This document shows, one piece after another, positions 17,150-24,575 of a stretch of 35,534 nucleotides of DNA. The notes below the pieces were generated by a model, which saw only the letters and a program-made list of their open reading frames with translations, ran no database searches and was not told the origin of the DNA. The stretch is from Candidatus Krumholzibacteriota bacterium (lineage in GTDB: Bacteria; Krumholzibacteriota; Krumholzibacteriia; Krumholzibacteriales; Krumholzibacteriaceae), in contig JAFGBF010000011.1 in the NCBI GenBank assembly GCA_016933255.1, forward strand, positions 1 to 35,534, given 5' to 3'. Positions within the stretch are counted from its first letter, which is position 1, and each line of letters begins with the position of its first letter. Made by a program: the position numbers and the translations under genes.

Positions 17150-18790
17150 TCAGCCTTTGAACGAGAATCTGCTTTTAAAATGCCTCATGCTGAGATTCCG
17201 CCCGTAATCGACATTGACCCCGGGGATCTTGTCCCTGTTTTCGGCCAGGATCCCTGCGGCTTCGGCAAGCGAAAAGAGGTCCTGATCCTCGTATGCAAGA
17301 CGCGGGACAGCGGCTCTGATATAGTTGACCCTTGGGTTGGGCGGTGATTCCACGCCGTCGTTATAACTTCCGAAAGCATACAGCCCAAGTTCACATACTC
17401 TGTGTCCGGCTATCAGCATCAACGCTACAAGTGATATAGCTTTAAAATCACCATCGTCCGCCCGGCCGTCAAAAAAACGATCGACATCGATATATACCGC
17501 ATGTCCGCCGACCGGCCTTATGATCGGGAGTCCCTGCTTTACCAGCTGCTCTCCAAATCTTCCCACCTGTTTTATCCTCGAATCGAGATAATCCTCACGT
17601 ACGATTGTTCTTAACCCTTCGCTGATCGCTTTGATATCTCTTCCTGACAACCCGCCATAGGTCGGGTGACCCTCGGCCATAATCTGATAATCGGTCAGCC
17701 CTTCGGTAAAATCAGGGTACTTTTCCGCAAACGCACCGCCGTTTCTTATTACAAGCGCCCCTCCCATATTTACCAGGCCGTCCTTTTTGAGGCTGATATG
17801 AAACCCATCGACGTAACTGAACATCTCGTGGACTATCTCGGTTATGGATCTGCTGGCGTATCCCTCTTCATTGCGATGGATAAACCAGGCGTTTTCAGCG
17901 AACCTGCAGGCATCAAAGAAAAACGGAATATTATATTTTTTTGTGATTTTGCGTATTTCCGCGATATTCGACATGGCCACAGGCTGTCCTCCGCCTGTAT
18001 TGTTCGTAATCGTCAGGTATACGAGAGGAACTCTGGCTCCCTCCGTAGCAAGAAGATTATCCAGCTCTTCAATATCCATATTTCCGCGGAAAAGGAACTC
18101 CTCGTCATTTGCCAGATGTTCCCTGCACGGCATATTCAGCGGTATCATCCCCTTGTTCTCTATATTACCCTGAGTAGTATCAAAATGCGAATTGCTCGGT
18201 ATGATACAGGATGACTCTGTCAAAACAGTCTCTTCCCCTGAAAACGACCTTATTTTCAGTTCGATCCTTTCCCGCAGTTCACGATCAAGATCTTTAGACA
18301 GATGTTGTCCGAAAGAGGCGTTTCCCTTTTGAAGCTGGTTTTTCAGCACTGAGAAAAAAGCGTTCTCAGCCGCTCTTCCCTGATGAAAAATAAAAAGACT
18401 CTTTGACGATCCGCCAAGGGAATCATCATCCACCAATCCCGGGCCAAATGTCTCTCCCATCTGGCTTTTAAATTCAAAGTAGCCTTCGTTCGAGCCGTAA
18501 GCCTCATCCCCTGTCATCATCGCTGCCCATTGCTCGATCGTCATCGTCGTCGTGCCCGAATCAGACAACAGATCGCAGCCCGGAATCATATCAGCTCTGA
18601 AAAGAAAAGCGTTAAGGCCAGCTTCCCTTATGAGGATATCCCTGCGCGTCTCAAAATCATCGATCGAACATTTTCTGAACCGAACTGCAGCGTTTCTGTA
18701 TGCCCTCGGCCGGAAATACCTCGGATCTACACGGTCCTGATCAAGCCCCTTGCGGAATTTATCAATAAAATAATCGGTGATATCAGCCAT
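17150..18790 (-). CDS. Tryptophanase / tyrosine phenol-lyase family PLP enzyme (long form)
   Basis: A 546-residue beta-eliminating lyase that releases pyruvate and ammonia from a side-chain-activated amino acid (tryptophan to indole, or tyrosine to phenol). Family motifs: IEQWAAMMTGDEAY (about 85-98), FHQGRAAEN (about 135), HFDTTQGN with Asp204, DACRFAENAWFI with Arg296, the PLP lysine Lys336 in SLKKDGLVNMGG, GHPTYGGLSGRD with Arg384, GGHAVYID and a C-terminal MRHFKSRF. It is about 75 residues longer than E. coli TnaA, mainly through an N-terminal extension and an insertion around 145-190. Asp204 resembles TnaA, whereas GRD, KKDGLVN and GGHAV resemble tyrosine phenol-lyase, so the substrate is left open. 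Its ATG overlaps the trpS stop (TAATG), implying translational coupling. No TnaC-like leader peptide is possible in this position. Confidence 0.88.
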   Translation of the reverse strand: MADITDYFIDKFRKGLDQDRVDPRYFRPRAYRNAAVRFRKCSIDDFETRRDILIREAGLNAFLFRADMIPGCDLLSDSGTTTMTIEQWAAMMTGDEAYGSNEGYFEFKSQMGETFGPGLVDDDSLGGSSKSLFIFHQGRAAENAFFSVLKNQLQKGNASFGQHLSKDLDRELRERIELKIRSFSGEETVLTESSCIIPSNSHFDTTQGNIENKGMIPLNMPCREHLANDEEFLFRGNMDIEELDNLLATEGARVPLVYLTITNNTGGGQPVAMSNIAEIRKITKKYNIPFFFDACRFAENAWFIHRNEEGYASRSITEIVHEMFSYVDGFHISLKKDGLVNMGGALVIRNGGAFAEKYPDFTEGLTDYQIMAEGHPTYGGLSGRDIKAISEGLRTIVREDYLDSRIKQVGRFGEQLVKQGLPIIRPVGGHAVYIDVDRFFDGRADDGDFKAISLVALMLIAGHRVCELGLYAFGSYNDGVESPPNPRVNYIRAAVPRLAYEDQDLFSLAEAAGILAENRDKIPGVNVDYGRNLSMRHFKSRFSFKG

Positions 18791-19815
18791 TAAAACTTCT
18801 CCCTTGTCGGCAGATTCATTACATCCCTGACTTCTTCCAAAGTATCCCGCGCGATTTTTTCAGCTTTTTTTGCTCCGGCGCTCAGTATTTCCCTGATTAT
18901 CTCGGGTTTTTCCACCAGCTTCTTTCTTTTTTCCCTTATCGGCCTGAGCGATCCATTCATCATATCGGCAAGCTGCATCTTACACTGAACACATCCCCTC
19001 TCACCCTTTTCACATTCGCTTCGGATGCCTTCGAGCAGGGATTTATTATAAATATCATGGAATGCGAAGACAACACATCCATCCGGGTGCCCCGGATCGT
19101 CTTTTCTGAGCTTGACCGGATCTGTAAACATATTTTTGATCTTCTGCGATGTCTCTTCTTCGGAGAAAGAAATAGCAATATGATTACCGGAGCTCTTACT
19201 CATTTTTTTGTCGACGCTGTCGATTCCGGGCACCTTTGGTACTTCCGTAAGCAGAGCTTCCGTGATAGGAAATACATCTTTTCCGTAAAGGCTGTTGAAT
19301 CGCTGACCGAGGTCGCGGGTCATATTGATATGGACCTCCTGATCCTTGCCGACAGGGACAAAATCCCCTTTATACGCAAGGATATCCGCTGCCTGCAGAG
19401 TCGGGTATCCCATAAGCCCGTAGCTGGGCGATTCGATTTTGTACCCCTGTACCATTTCTCGGAAAGTCGGATTTCTCTCGAGCCATCCGAGCGGAGTGAT
19501 CATTGAGAAAAGGAGATGCAATTCGGCTACTTCGGGAACATGTGACTGGATAAAGATCGAGCTCTTGTCCGGATCAAGCCCGCTGGCCACCCAGTCTATA
19601 GCGATCTCACGGACCCTGTTGCGCAGCTCACCGACATTTTCGTATCCGACAGCCGACCCGCCGCCGGGGGTCGTCAACGCGTGCCAGTCCACTATAAAGA
19701 AAAAACACTCGTATTTATCCTGAAGCTGGACCCAGTTATTCAGTGCCCCAAGAAGATTACCAAGATGCATGCTACCTGTGGGCCTCATACCGCTTGTGAC
19801 CCGTTTACCGCCCAT
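18790..19815 (-). CDS. trpS: Tryptophanyl-tRNA synthetase with a four-cysteine Fe-S-type motif
   Basis: A 341-residue class Ic synthetase that charges tRNA-Trp. The HIGH-equivalent is TGSMHLGN (Met16-Gly19) and KMSKS is at 204-208. Other bacterial TrpRS signatures are FIVDWHALTT and GYPTLQAADIL. A cysteine set Cys247, Cys268, Cys275 and Cys278 (C-x20-C-x6-C-x2-C) closely resembles the [4Fe-4S] motif of Thermotoga TrpRS, which lies near the anticodon-binding region; E. coli TrpRS lacks it. The ATG has GGAG about seven bases upstream. The gene is 67 bases downstream of the tRNA-Trp gene and overlaps the lyase start by one base. It probably shares the promoter in front of the tRNA. I saw no T-box, and the 67-base gap is too short for one. 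Confidence 0.97.
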   Translation of the reverse strand: MGGKRVTSGMRPTGSMHLGNLLGALNNWVQLQDKYECFFFIVDWHALTTPGGGSAVGYENVGELRNRVREIAIDWVASGLDPDKSSIFIQSHVPEVAELHLLFSMITPLGWLERNPTFREMVQGYKIESPSYGLMGYPTLQAADILAYKGDFVPVGKDQEVHINMTRDLGQRFNSLYGKDVFPITEALLTEVPKVPGIDSVDKKMSKSSGNHIAISFSEEETSQKIKNMFTDPVKLRKDDPGHPDGCVVFAFHDIYNKSLLEGIRSECEKGERGCVQCKMQLADMMNGSLRPIREKRKKLVEKPEIIREILSAGAKKAEKIARDTLEEVRDVMNLPTREKF

Positions 19816-19882
19816 GACTTACTCCTTCACTGAAAAGCTCGATCCGTTCAATGATATGATTATGAGGAAAACGTTAAAAATG

Positions 19883-19956
19883 TAGGGGTGGCAGGACTTG
19901 AACCCGCAACCCCCGGTTTTGGAGACCGGTGCTCTAGCCAGTTGAGCTACACCCCT
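19883..19956 (-). tRNA. tRNA-Trp (anticodon CCA)
   Basis: Full cloverleaf on the minus strand: acceptor stem AGGGGTG/CACCCCT (seven pairs), D stem GCTC/GAGC, anticodon stem CCGGT/ACCGG with loop CTCCAAA (anticodon CCA), and a T arm GCGGG-TTCAAGT-CCTGC. The discriminator base is A (from T at 19883), not the G usual for bacterial tRNA-Trp. The gene-encoded end continues as CA-TTTTT, so 3' CCA is not encoded. The T run behind it may give partial termination before trpS. A sigma70-type promoter lies 23 bases upstream of the tRNA 5' end. Confidence 0.97.
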
Positions 19957-19978
19957 GTAATCCATATTTTGACACGGA

Positions 19979-20006
19979 ATGATAACATTTTATCCCAGTA
20001 AGTCAA
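19979..20006 (-). promoter_or_regulatory. Putative sigma70 promoter of tRNA-Trp/trpS
   Basis: On the minus strand, TTGACT (20001-20006) and TATCAT (19979-19984) are separated by 16 bases, with TGT just before the -10 box giving an extended -10. The predicted start is near 19972, about 16 bases before the mature tRNA 5' end. The spacing and position fit a tRNA promoter well. Confidence 0.65.
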
Positions 20007-20033
20007 GTTTTTTGAATTGCTTTTCAGTCTTCA

Positions 20034-20075
20034 GGACACCCCGGGACAATCGGCAGGTCCCGGGATGCCTTTTTT
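20034..20075 (+). terminator. Terminator-like hairpin with U-run on the plus strand
   Basis: CCCGGGAC (20040-20047) pairs with GTCCCGGG (20057-20064) across a nine-base loop. The stem extends outward with mismatches, and TTTTTT follows at 20070-20075. The U-run is on the plus strand although pepD, which ends at 20096, is read on the minus strand. It may act on pepD as a hairpin without U-run, or terminate an unannotated plus-strand transcript. Confidence 0.6.
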
Positions 20076-20095
20076 CATATCCGGCAATTTCAGTC

Positions 20096-21547
20096 TCAAG
20101 CAAGCTCCTCAAGAACCGCAACAAGGAGTTTCCAGAAAGTCTCGACAGATGAAATGTTTACCCTCTCTTCAGGAGAGTGCGGATGCTCTATCCAGGGACC
20201 AAACGAGACCATATCTATCCCGGGGTACTTTTCGCCTATTATTCCGCATTCGAGTCCGGCATGGATAGCTTTCATCTCAGGATCCTTTCCGAAGAGATCC
20301 TTGTGCACCTTCTGGACTACCTTCAGGATGTTGGAATCAAGGTCAGGCGCCCACCCGGGATAAGGATCGTTCTCTACCGCTTCAGCCCCGGCAAGACGAG
20401 ATGTCGCCGAGATCCTGTCCCTTAATGCCTGCAGCGCCGACTTGATCGAACTCCTTGTGGAGGTACCGATCGTCACCTCGTTACCGCCTGTCGATATCGT
20501 CGCAAGGTTGTTCGATGTCTCTACCAGCCCCTCGATATCATAGCTCATCGTCTCTACTCCGTGCGGAATGGCAATGAGGAAATCGATCAGCGTATTCTGG
20601 CTTTTTTCATCCATGACCTTTGCCTGTGCGGTTTCTGAAGGTTTAATAGTGACGGCAAGGTCTTTCTCGCGCCCGCCCAGTTCGGCCCTGATTTTTTCGA
20701 CCTCATCCTCGACCAGGCTGGCTAGTTCGTCGACCGCCGTTTCCAGGACATTTAACTGGGCAAACGATTCGCGTGGGATCGCGTTACGCTTGTTACCGCC
20801 CTTTATTTCGGCGAGGTGAACCGGCTGAGTCTTCATGGCGCAGCCGAGGATCCTGGCGAGGATCTTTATCGCGTTACCGCGCTGTTCAATAATGTCTATC
20901 CCTGAATGTCCTCCCCTGAGGCCTGCTACTTTCAAAGTGTAGCTCTTTGTCCCGGCGGGAATATCAACGAGGGTCACCGGCAGCTTTATGGTGGTGTCGC
21001 CTCCTCCGGCGCATCCGATATATGCGGCGCCGAGTTCTTCGCTGTCAAGATTGAGAAGCGTCATGCCTTTAATAAACCCAGGCTGAAGTTCGCCTGCGCC
21101 GGTAAGGCCGACCTCTTCGTCGACGGTGGAAAGGACTTCGATAGGTCCATGAACCAGGTCTTCAGCTTCCGAAATGGCAAGTCCCGCGGCAACACCGATT
21201 CCGTTATCGGCTCCAAGAGTAGTGCCCACGGCAGTAAGCCATTCTCCTTCGACCTGGACCTTGATCGGATCCTTGAAAAAATCATGCACTACATCAGAAT
21301 TTTTTTCTCCTACCATATCGAGATGTCCCTGAAGGACGATCACTGGCGCTTTTTCGTGCCCCGGAGAAGCCGGAACCCTTATGACAATATTTCCACGTTC
21401 ATCTCTTTCCGCCTCGAGTCCCTTGCTCTTGGCGAACGAAAGCAGGTATTCCCCCAGTTGAGCCTCATTGCCCGAGCAATGAGGAATACTCAGGATCTTC
21501 TCAAAATGTTTCCAAAGGCCTTTCGGTTCAAATCCGCTTAATGACAT
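20096..21547 (-). CDS. pepD: Aminoacyl-histidine dipeptidase PepD (peptidase M20C)
   Basis: A 483-residue zinc aminopeptidase of the PepD/carnosinase-like M20C family, the usual length (about 485). Metal and catalytic motifs: LQGHLDMVGEK (His80, Asp82), TLGADNGIG (bridging Asp), TVDEEVGLTGA (catalytic Glu and ligand Glu), LNLDSEE and, near the C-terminus, EHPHSPEERVN (final His ligand). The dimerisation insert contains GLRGGHSGIDI. It hydrolyses Xaa-His and other dipeptides in the cytoplasm, consistent with growth on peptides alongside the S46 peptidase. The ATG has AAAGGAGG upstream. The gene appears monocistronic, with its own upstream region. Confidence 0.95.
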   Translation of the reverse strand: MSLSGFEPKGLWKHFEKILSIPHCSGNEAQLGEYLLSFAKSKGLEAERDERGNIVIRVPASPGHEKAPVIVLQGHLDMVGEKNSDVVHDFFKDPIKVQVEGEWLTAVGTTLGADNGIGVAAGLAISEAEDLVHGPIEVLSTVDEEVGLTGAGELQPGFIKGMTLLNLDSEELGAAYIGCAGGGDTTIKLPVTLVDIPAGTKSYTLKVAGLRGGHSGIDIIEQRGNAIKILARILGCAMKTQPVHLAEIKGGNKRNAIPRESFAQLNVLETAVDELASLVEDEVEKIRAELGGREKDLAVTIKPSETAQAKVMDEKSQNTLIDFLIAIPHGVETMSYDIEGLVETSNNLATISTGGNEVTIGTSTRSSIKSALQALRDRISATSRLAGAEAVENDPYPGWAPDLDSNILKVVQKVHKDLFGKDPEMKAIHAGLECGIIGEKYPGIDMVSFGPWIEHPHSPEERVNISSVETFWKLLVAVLEELA

Positions 21548-21914
21548 TCCAACTACCTCCTTTTATTGTGTATATCCCATTCTCCCCGCCCAAAACCGGT
21601 ATCATGACTATACTTGCAAACCGGTCCCCTGCGCGAGACCCCGGAGTTCTCAAAAAAGAGTTACAGCCCGGATCTGCCGGGAAGCCGATTATACGTAACA
21701 GCCGGTATATGGTCAAGCTCTCGTTCTGTTTATTCAGGGCCGGCAGCATACTTTCGAAAAACAGGCTGTTAAAAGCCCCGAAAATACCATTTTCTCAGAT
21801 GATTGAGGCAAAAAACCACCTGGAAACTGGTTTCCTCCTGTAATATCATCATTAAGTGCTGAACGGAGATCAAATAAGACTATGCCTTACTGCCGGCTGA
21901 ACGAAAGGAGATAT
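21548..21914. other. Divergent intergenic region between pepD and the YjbQ-family gene
   Basis: This 367-base non-coding stretch separates two divergent genes and should hold both promoters. Possible -10 elements are TATACA on the minus strand near pepD and TAATAT on the plus strand near 21842, but neither has a good -35 box. A perfect 14-base inverted repeat, GGAAAC-TG-GTTTCC, lies at 21822-21835 and could be an operator or a hairpin. Open frames through the region lack family features and ribosome binding sites, and I judge them non-coding. Confidence 0.45.
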
Positions 21915-22319
21915 ATGCTAAGTGAGATCAGGATAACGACCAGTAAGAGGAACGAGATGAAAGATATCACGGGGGAGATCGAATCAGCCTTGTCGGACAG
22001 CGGGATAACCGATGGGGTCTGCCATATATTTGTTCCTCATACTACGGCCGCCGTGACAATAAATGAAAAGGCTGACCCTGATGTAGCGACCGATATTTCA
22101 TCGACTCTCGAAAAGATGATCCCCGCCGGCTGGGGATACAGGCACGCGGAAGGGAATTCGGATTCACATCTTAAATCTTCTTTGGTCGGAGCTTCAGAAC
22201 TGGTGGTCATAAGAGACGGGAGACTTCTGCTTGGCGTATGGCAGGCTGTATTTTTCTGCGAATTCGACGGACCAAGAAGCAGAAGATGCTACATTCGCGT
22301 ATCAGAGGATCGGCCGTAA
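21915..22319 (+). CDS. YjbQ family protein (UPF0047, thiamine-phosphate-synthase-like)
   Basis: A 134-residue single-domain protein of the YjbQ/UPF0047 family. Signature motifs are FVPHTTAAVTINEKADPDV (about 40-60), then HAEGNSDSHLKSSLVGASEL (about 75-95), and GRLLLGVWQAVFFCEFDGPR (about 100-120). Some members weakly complement thiamine-phosphate synthase mutants, but the true reaction is unknown. The start at 21915 follows AAAGGAG with a four-base gap; an in-frame ATG eleven codons upstream (21882) has no clear ribosome binding site. It is a lone plus-strand gene, divergent from pepD and convergent with the envelope operon. Confidence 0.9.
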   Translation: MLSEIRITTSKRNEMKDITGEIESALSDSGITDGVCHIFVPHTTAAVTINEKADPDVATDISSTLEKMIPAGWGYRHAEGNSDSHLKSSLVGASELVVIRDGRLLLGVWQAVFFCEFDGPRSRRCYIRVSEDRP

Positions 22320-22372
22320 GGCGGGAACACGCTTTCGGAAACAGTCTTTCTTTACTCGCGGTCAGTGCCCTT

Positions 22373-23578
22373 TTACCACGGATAAAGATCAAATGTAAAT
22401 CCAAGGAAGACTTTCTCTTCAAATTTGAACAAAGGGAACCTGCACCCCCTGTCGATCCCCAGCTCAAGGTCCGGATGGTAAGATCTTCCGCCAGGACTCT
22501 CAAGCAGGTCTCTTAAAAGCAGACAGATCCTGAATCTTTGGATCAGTTCCGCATGCCCTGAGATCGATGACGGCCAGTAAGAATCAACAGCGTAAGAGAA
22601 CTGCAGGCCGCCCCACACCGTCCATGTCGCCCTTCCTTTCAGAAAGGGCGAATTACAGCCGAATTCATCAGTCTTCCAGAGATCGGCCCCGCTCGAGTCA
22701 AACCACGCGTACCCGAGAATCAGATCGATCCCTTTGAAGACGCTTGCTCCGTCAATATTTACACGATCGAACAGATTATCAGACCTGACCGCTATCGATG
22801 CGGATATCGACTGCGAGTATAAAAGTTCTTTTTCGATCCCTTTCGATCCCTCTTCGCGCAGATGTGAATATTCGAGAAATGTCGAATATTTCATCATCCC
22901 GGCCCGGAAGGAAGAAGAGAGGTCGATCCCGGCTTTTCGCCTTGCAGACTCCCTCCCTGTTCCGGAATCTTTAGAATAAGTCACCCTGTCAAATTTAAAA
23001 AACGGAGATATCCTTAAGAAGCTGTTTCCAAATTCAGGTTCGATCTCTATCTCGCTTGTCGCCTTCTCAGAGGAAAGATCATACCCGTAACTCAATCTGT
23101 TGAACCTGTAGAATTCCCCCTCTGTAGAAAAGGCTGGAGCGACGTACTTTTTGAAGATCCCCTCCTTCTCCATTCCGGTCCCCTCATAGCCGTAATAAAA
23201 AGGGTCGCACACCGGACCCAGCATTGTATCTACATCCTCCCTGGATCTGAAAATGATCCGGTAGCATTTTCTGCCTTTTAATTTCCCTGAAGAAAGGATT
23301 ACTACCTTTTTTCCTGAATCTGTACCTGCCACCTCCACCCTGGATGGTGAAAATATCATATCTTCATCGTCCGAATCTATTATGACGAACTGGTCTGAAG
23401 AGAAATCCTCCGCCATAGATGAGTCATCCTCAGAATATACGAGAGGAAGTTCGATCCAGTAGTGGCCCCGGTCAAAATAGAGCGCTCCTTCACCGGAAAA
23501 AACCGACGCGGAGATATGACCGGAAATCAAGCAGAAAACAATCAGCATTCCAGTTAGCGCTATTCTGTTTCTATTCAT
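22373..23578 (-). CDS. Secreted protein, predicted outer-membrane beta-barrel
   Basis: A 401-residue protein I cannot assign to a named family. A signal peptide covers residues 1 to about 24 (MNRNRIALTGML..., cleavage near HISA-SV). The mature part begins with a beta-rich domain (about 25-135), then repeated amphipathic strands with alternating hydrophobic residues and tyrosine or aromatic ends, for example FLRISPFFKFDRVTYS and MMKYSTFLEYSHLREE. The chain ends in FTFDLYPW, an aromatic C-terminus as expected for a barrel inserted by the BAM machinery. It is the last gene of a four-gene minus-strand envelope cluster. Its start overlaps the preceding gene by eight bases. Cargo or function is unknown. 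Confidence 0.7.
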   Translation of the reverse strand: MNRNRIALTGMLIVFCLISGHISASVFSGEGALYFDRGHYWIELPLVYSEDDSSMAEDFSSDQFVIIDSDDEDMIFSPSRVEVAGTDSGKKVVILSSGKLKGRKCYRIIFRSREDVDTMLGPVCDPFYYGYEGTGMEKEGIFKKYVAPAFSTEGEFYRFNRLSYGYDLSSEKATSEIEIEPEFGNSFLRISPFFKFDRVTYSKDSGTGRESARRKAGIDLSSSFRAGMMKYSTFLEYSHLREEGSKGIEKELLYSQSISASIAVRSDNLFDRVNIDGASVFKGIDLILGYAWFDSSGADLWKTDEFGCNSPFLKGRATWTVWGGLQFSYAVDSYWPSSISGHAELIQRFRICLLLRDLLESPGGRSYHPDLELGIDRGCRFPLFKFEEKVFLGFTFDLYPW

Positions 23579-23909
23579 CCGCCGATCCTTTTTCCGGCAT
23601 ATTTTTCAAAGCTCCCGAACGAAGTAATCTTTCGGCGAATTGAGGCACAGTCTCATCCCTGTCAAACAGCGATCTCACTTTCGACCGGTCGAGGCCAGCA
23701 CGTTCAGCAATAGCACGGAGGATCTCATCGAGTGTATCATCATCGGGAACATACTGGCTCAGTAATACCTTTATGACCCTGCGATCCTCTCCATCGATAT
23801 ACAGATCATTGAACTCATCAATCCCGATGGAGATCCTATCTGAAAATTCTTTCGCAATAACGGCCAATATCGTCTTTCTTGATTCCACCCAGCCCGATTT
23901 CATATTCAC
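23571..23909 (-). CDS. Small acidic protein of unknown function
   Basis: A 112-residue soluble protein, acidic and mostly helical by composition, with no motif I recognise. The sequence includes ISIGIDEFNDLYIDGEDRRV and DEILRAIAERAGLDRSKVRS, and the C-terminus is charged. No signal peptide or membrane segment is seen. I chose the GTG at 23909 because AAGAGG lies eight bases upstream; an ATG two codons later (23903) is also possible, and the frame stays open further upstream to a TTG at 23987 without support. It overlaps the downstream beta-barrel gene by eight bases, which argues that it is a real gene co-translated with that protein. A cytoplasmic partner or regulator of the envelope cluster is only a guess. 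Confidence 0.6.
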   Translation of the reverse strand: MNMKSGWVESRKTILAVIAKEFSDRISIGIDEFNDLYIDGEDRRVIKVLLSQYVPDDDTLDEILRAIAERAGLDRSKVRSLFDRDETVPQFAERLLRSGALKNMPEKGSADE

Positions 23910-24008
23910 TGAACGCACCTCTTGAAAAAAGCCCGCGATCCCTCTTGAATTTATAAGGAAAATCGTACAGGATCCGGTCAAGATCAAAAAACCCTGAAAA
24001 TAACCAGA

Positions 24009-24560
24009 CTAAAAGAAATAAAAGACCTGAAAAAGGCCTTCCGTCTCTCTCTCAAGATATGCAATGAAATAATTATTATCGAGATGCAGGACCCCGGATA
24101 CTGGTTCTTCTGCATCAAGTGTTATCAGCGCTTTGAGATAGAAGGTCTCCTGTCTCATCCCCCTGTGAAGAAGCGATGGATCGACTATCTCAACGAGGTT
24201 ATGCTGACCCTCTTCAGTTATAACGACTGTCACAAGATATTGGTTGATATCAGGATCGTTCATCTCGACATTACCGCTTTCCAGACCGATATAGAAATCG
24301 ACCGATATTTCGACCGCTCCTGCCGCTACCAGGGGATCGGCAAATATATCCGCAAAAAGATCTGCTCGTGTAATATCGAACTCATCGTTCCTTATTTCCT
24401 CCGGCACCTCTATGACTAATTCCCCATAATATTCCCCTGTCACGGCGGCGAAGACGATTGGGAGAAAATCCTTCGGATCAGACCTGTTGGTCACTTCCAG
24501 CGTCGACTTGCATCCTGATAAAAGAGACAGAAAAAAGATCAGCAATATTAATCGTTTCAC
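24009..24560 (-). CDS. Predicted lipoprotein of unknown function
   Basis: A 183-residue protein with a lipoprotein signal: positively charged MKR, a hydrophobic core, and the lipobox LLSGC with Cys17 as the lipidated residue. The mature part is acidic and beta-rich, with paired stretches YGELVIEVPEEIR and QYLVTVVITEEGQ, and ends in a hydrophobic, aromatic LFQVFYFF. No named family is recognised. It starts with GTG, supported by GGAGGA eight bases upstream. It lies 15 bases after the upstream beta-barrel gene, a spacing typical of an operon. A lipoprotein between two predicted barrels suggests a shared outer-membrane assembly, which is inference. Confidence 0.72.
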   Translation of the reverse strand: MKRLILLIFFLSLLSGCKSTLEVTNRSDPKDFLPIVFAAVTGEYYGELVIEVPEEIRNDEFDITRADLFADIFADPLVAAGAVEISVDFYIGLESGNVEMNDPDINQYLVTVVITEEGQHNLVEIVDPSLLHRGMRQETFYLKALITLDAEEPVSGVLHLDNNYFIAYLERETEGLFQVFYFF

Positions 24561-24575
24561 CGCCGGTTCCTCCGG

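Noticed and set aside
19816..19882. T-box or leader-peptide attenuator for trpS
   Set aside because: Only 67 bases separate the tRNA from trpS, with no T-box sequence or Trp-codon leader.
20906..21541. 211-codon plus-strand open frame opposite pepD
   Set aside because: Lies wholly inside pepD, whose catalytic motifs are intact; no recognisable domain.
21541..21843. 100-codon plus-strand open frame in the pepD/YjbQ intergenic region
   Set aside because: No ribosome binding site, no domain, and it begins inside the pepD start region; judged non-coding.
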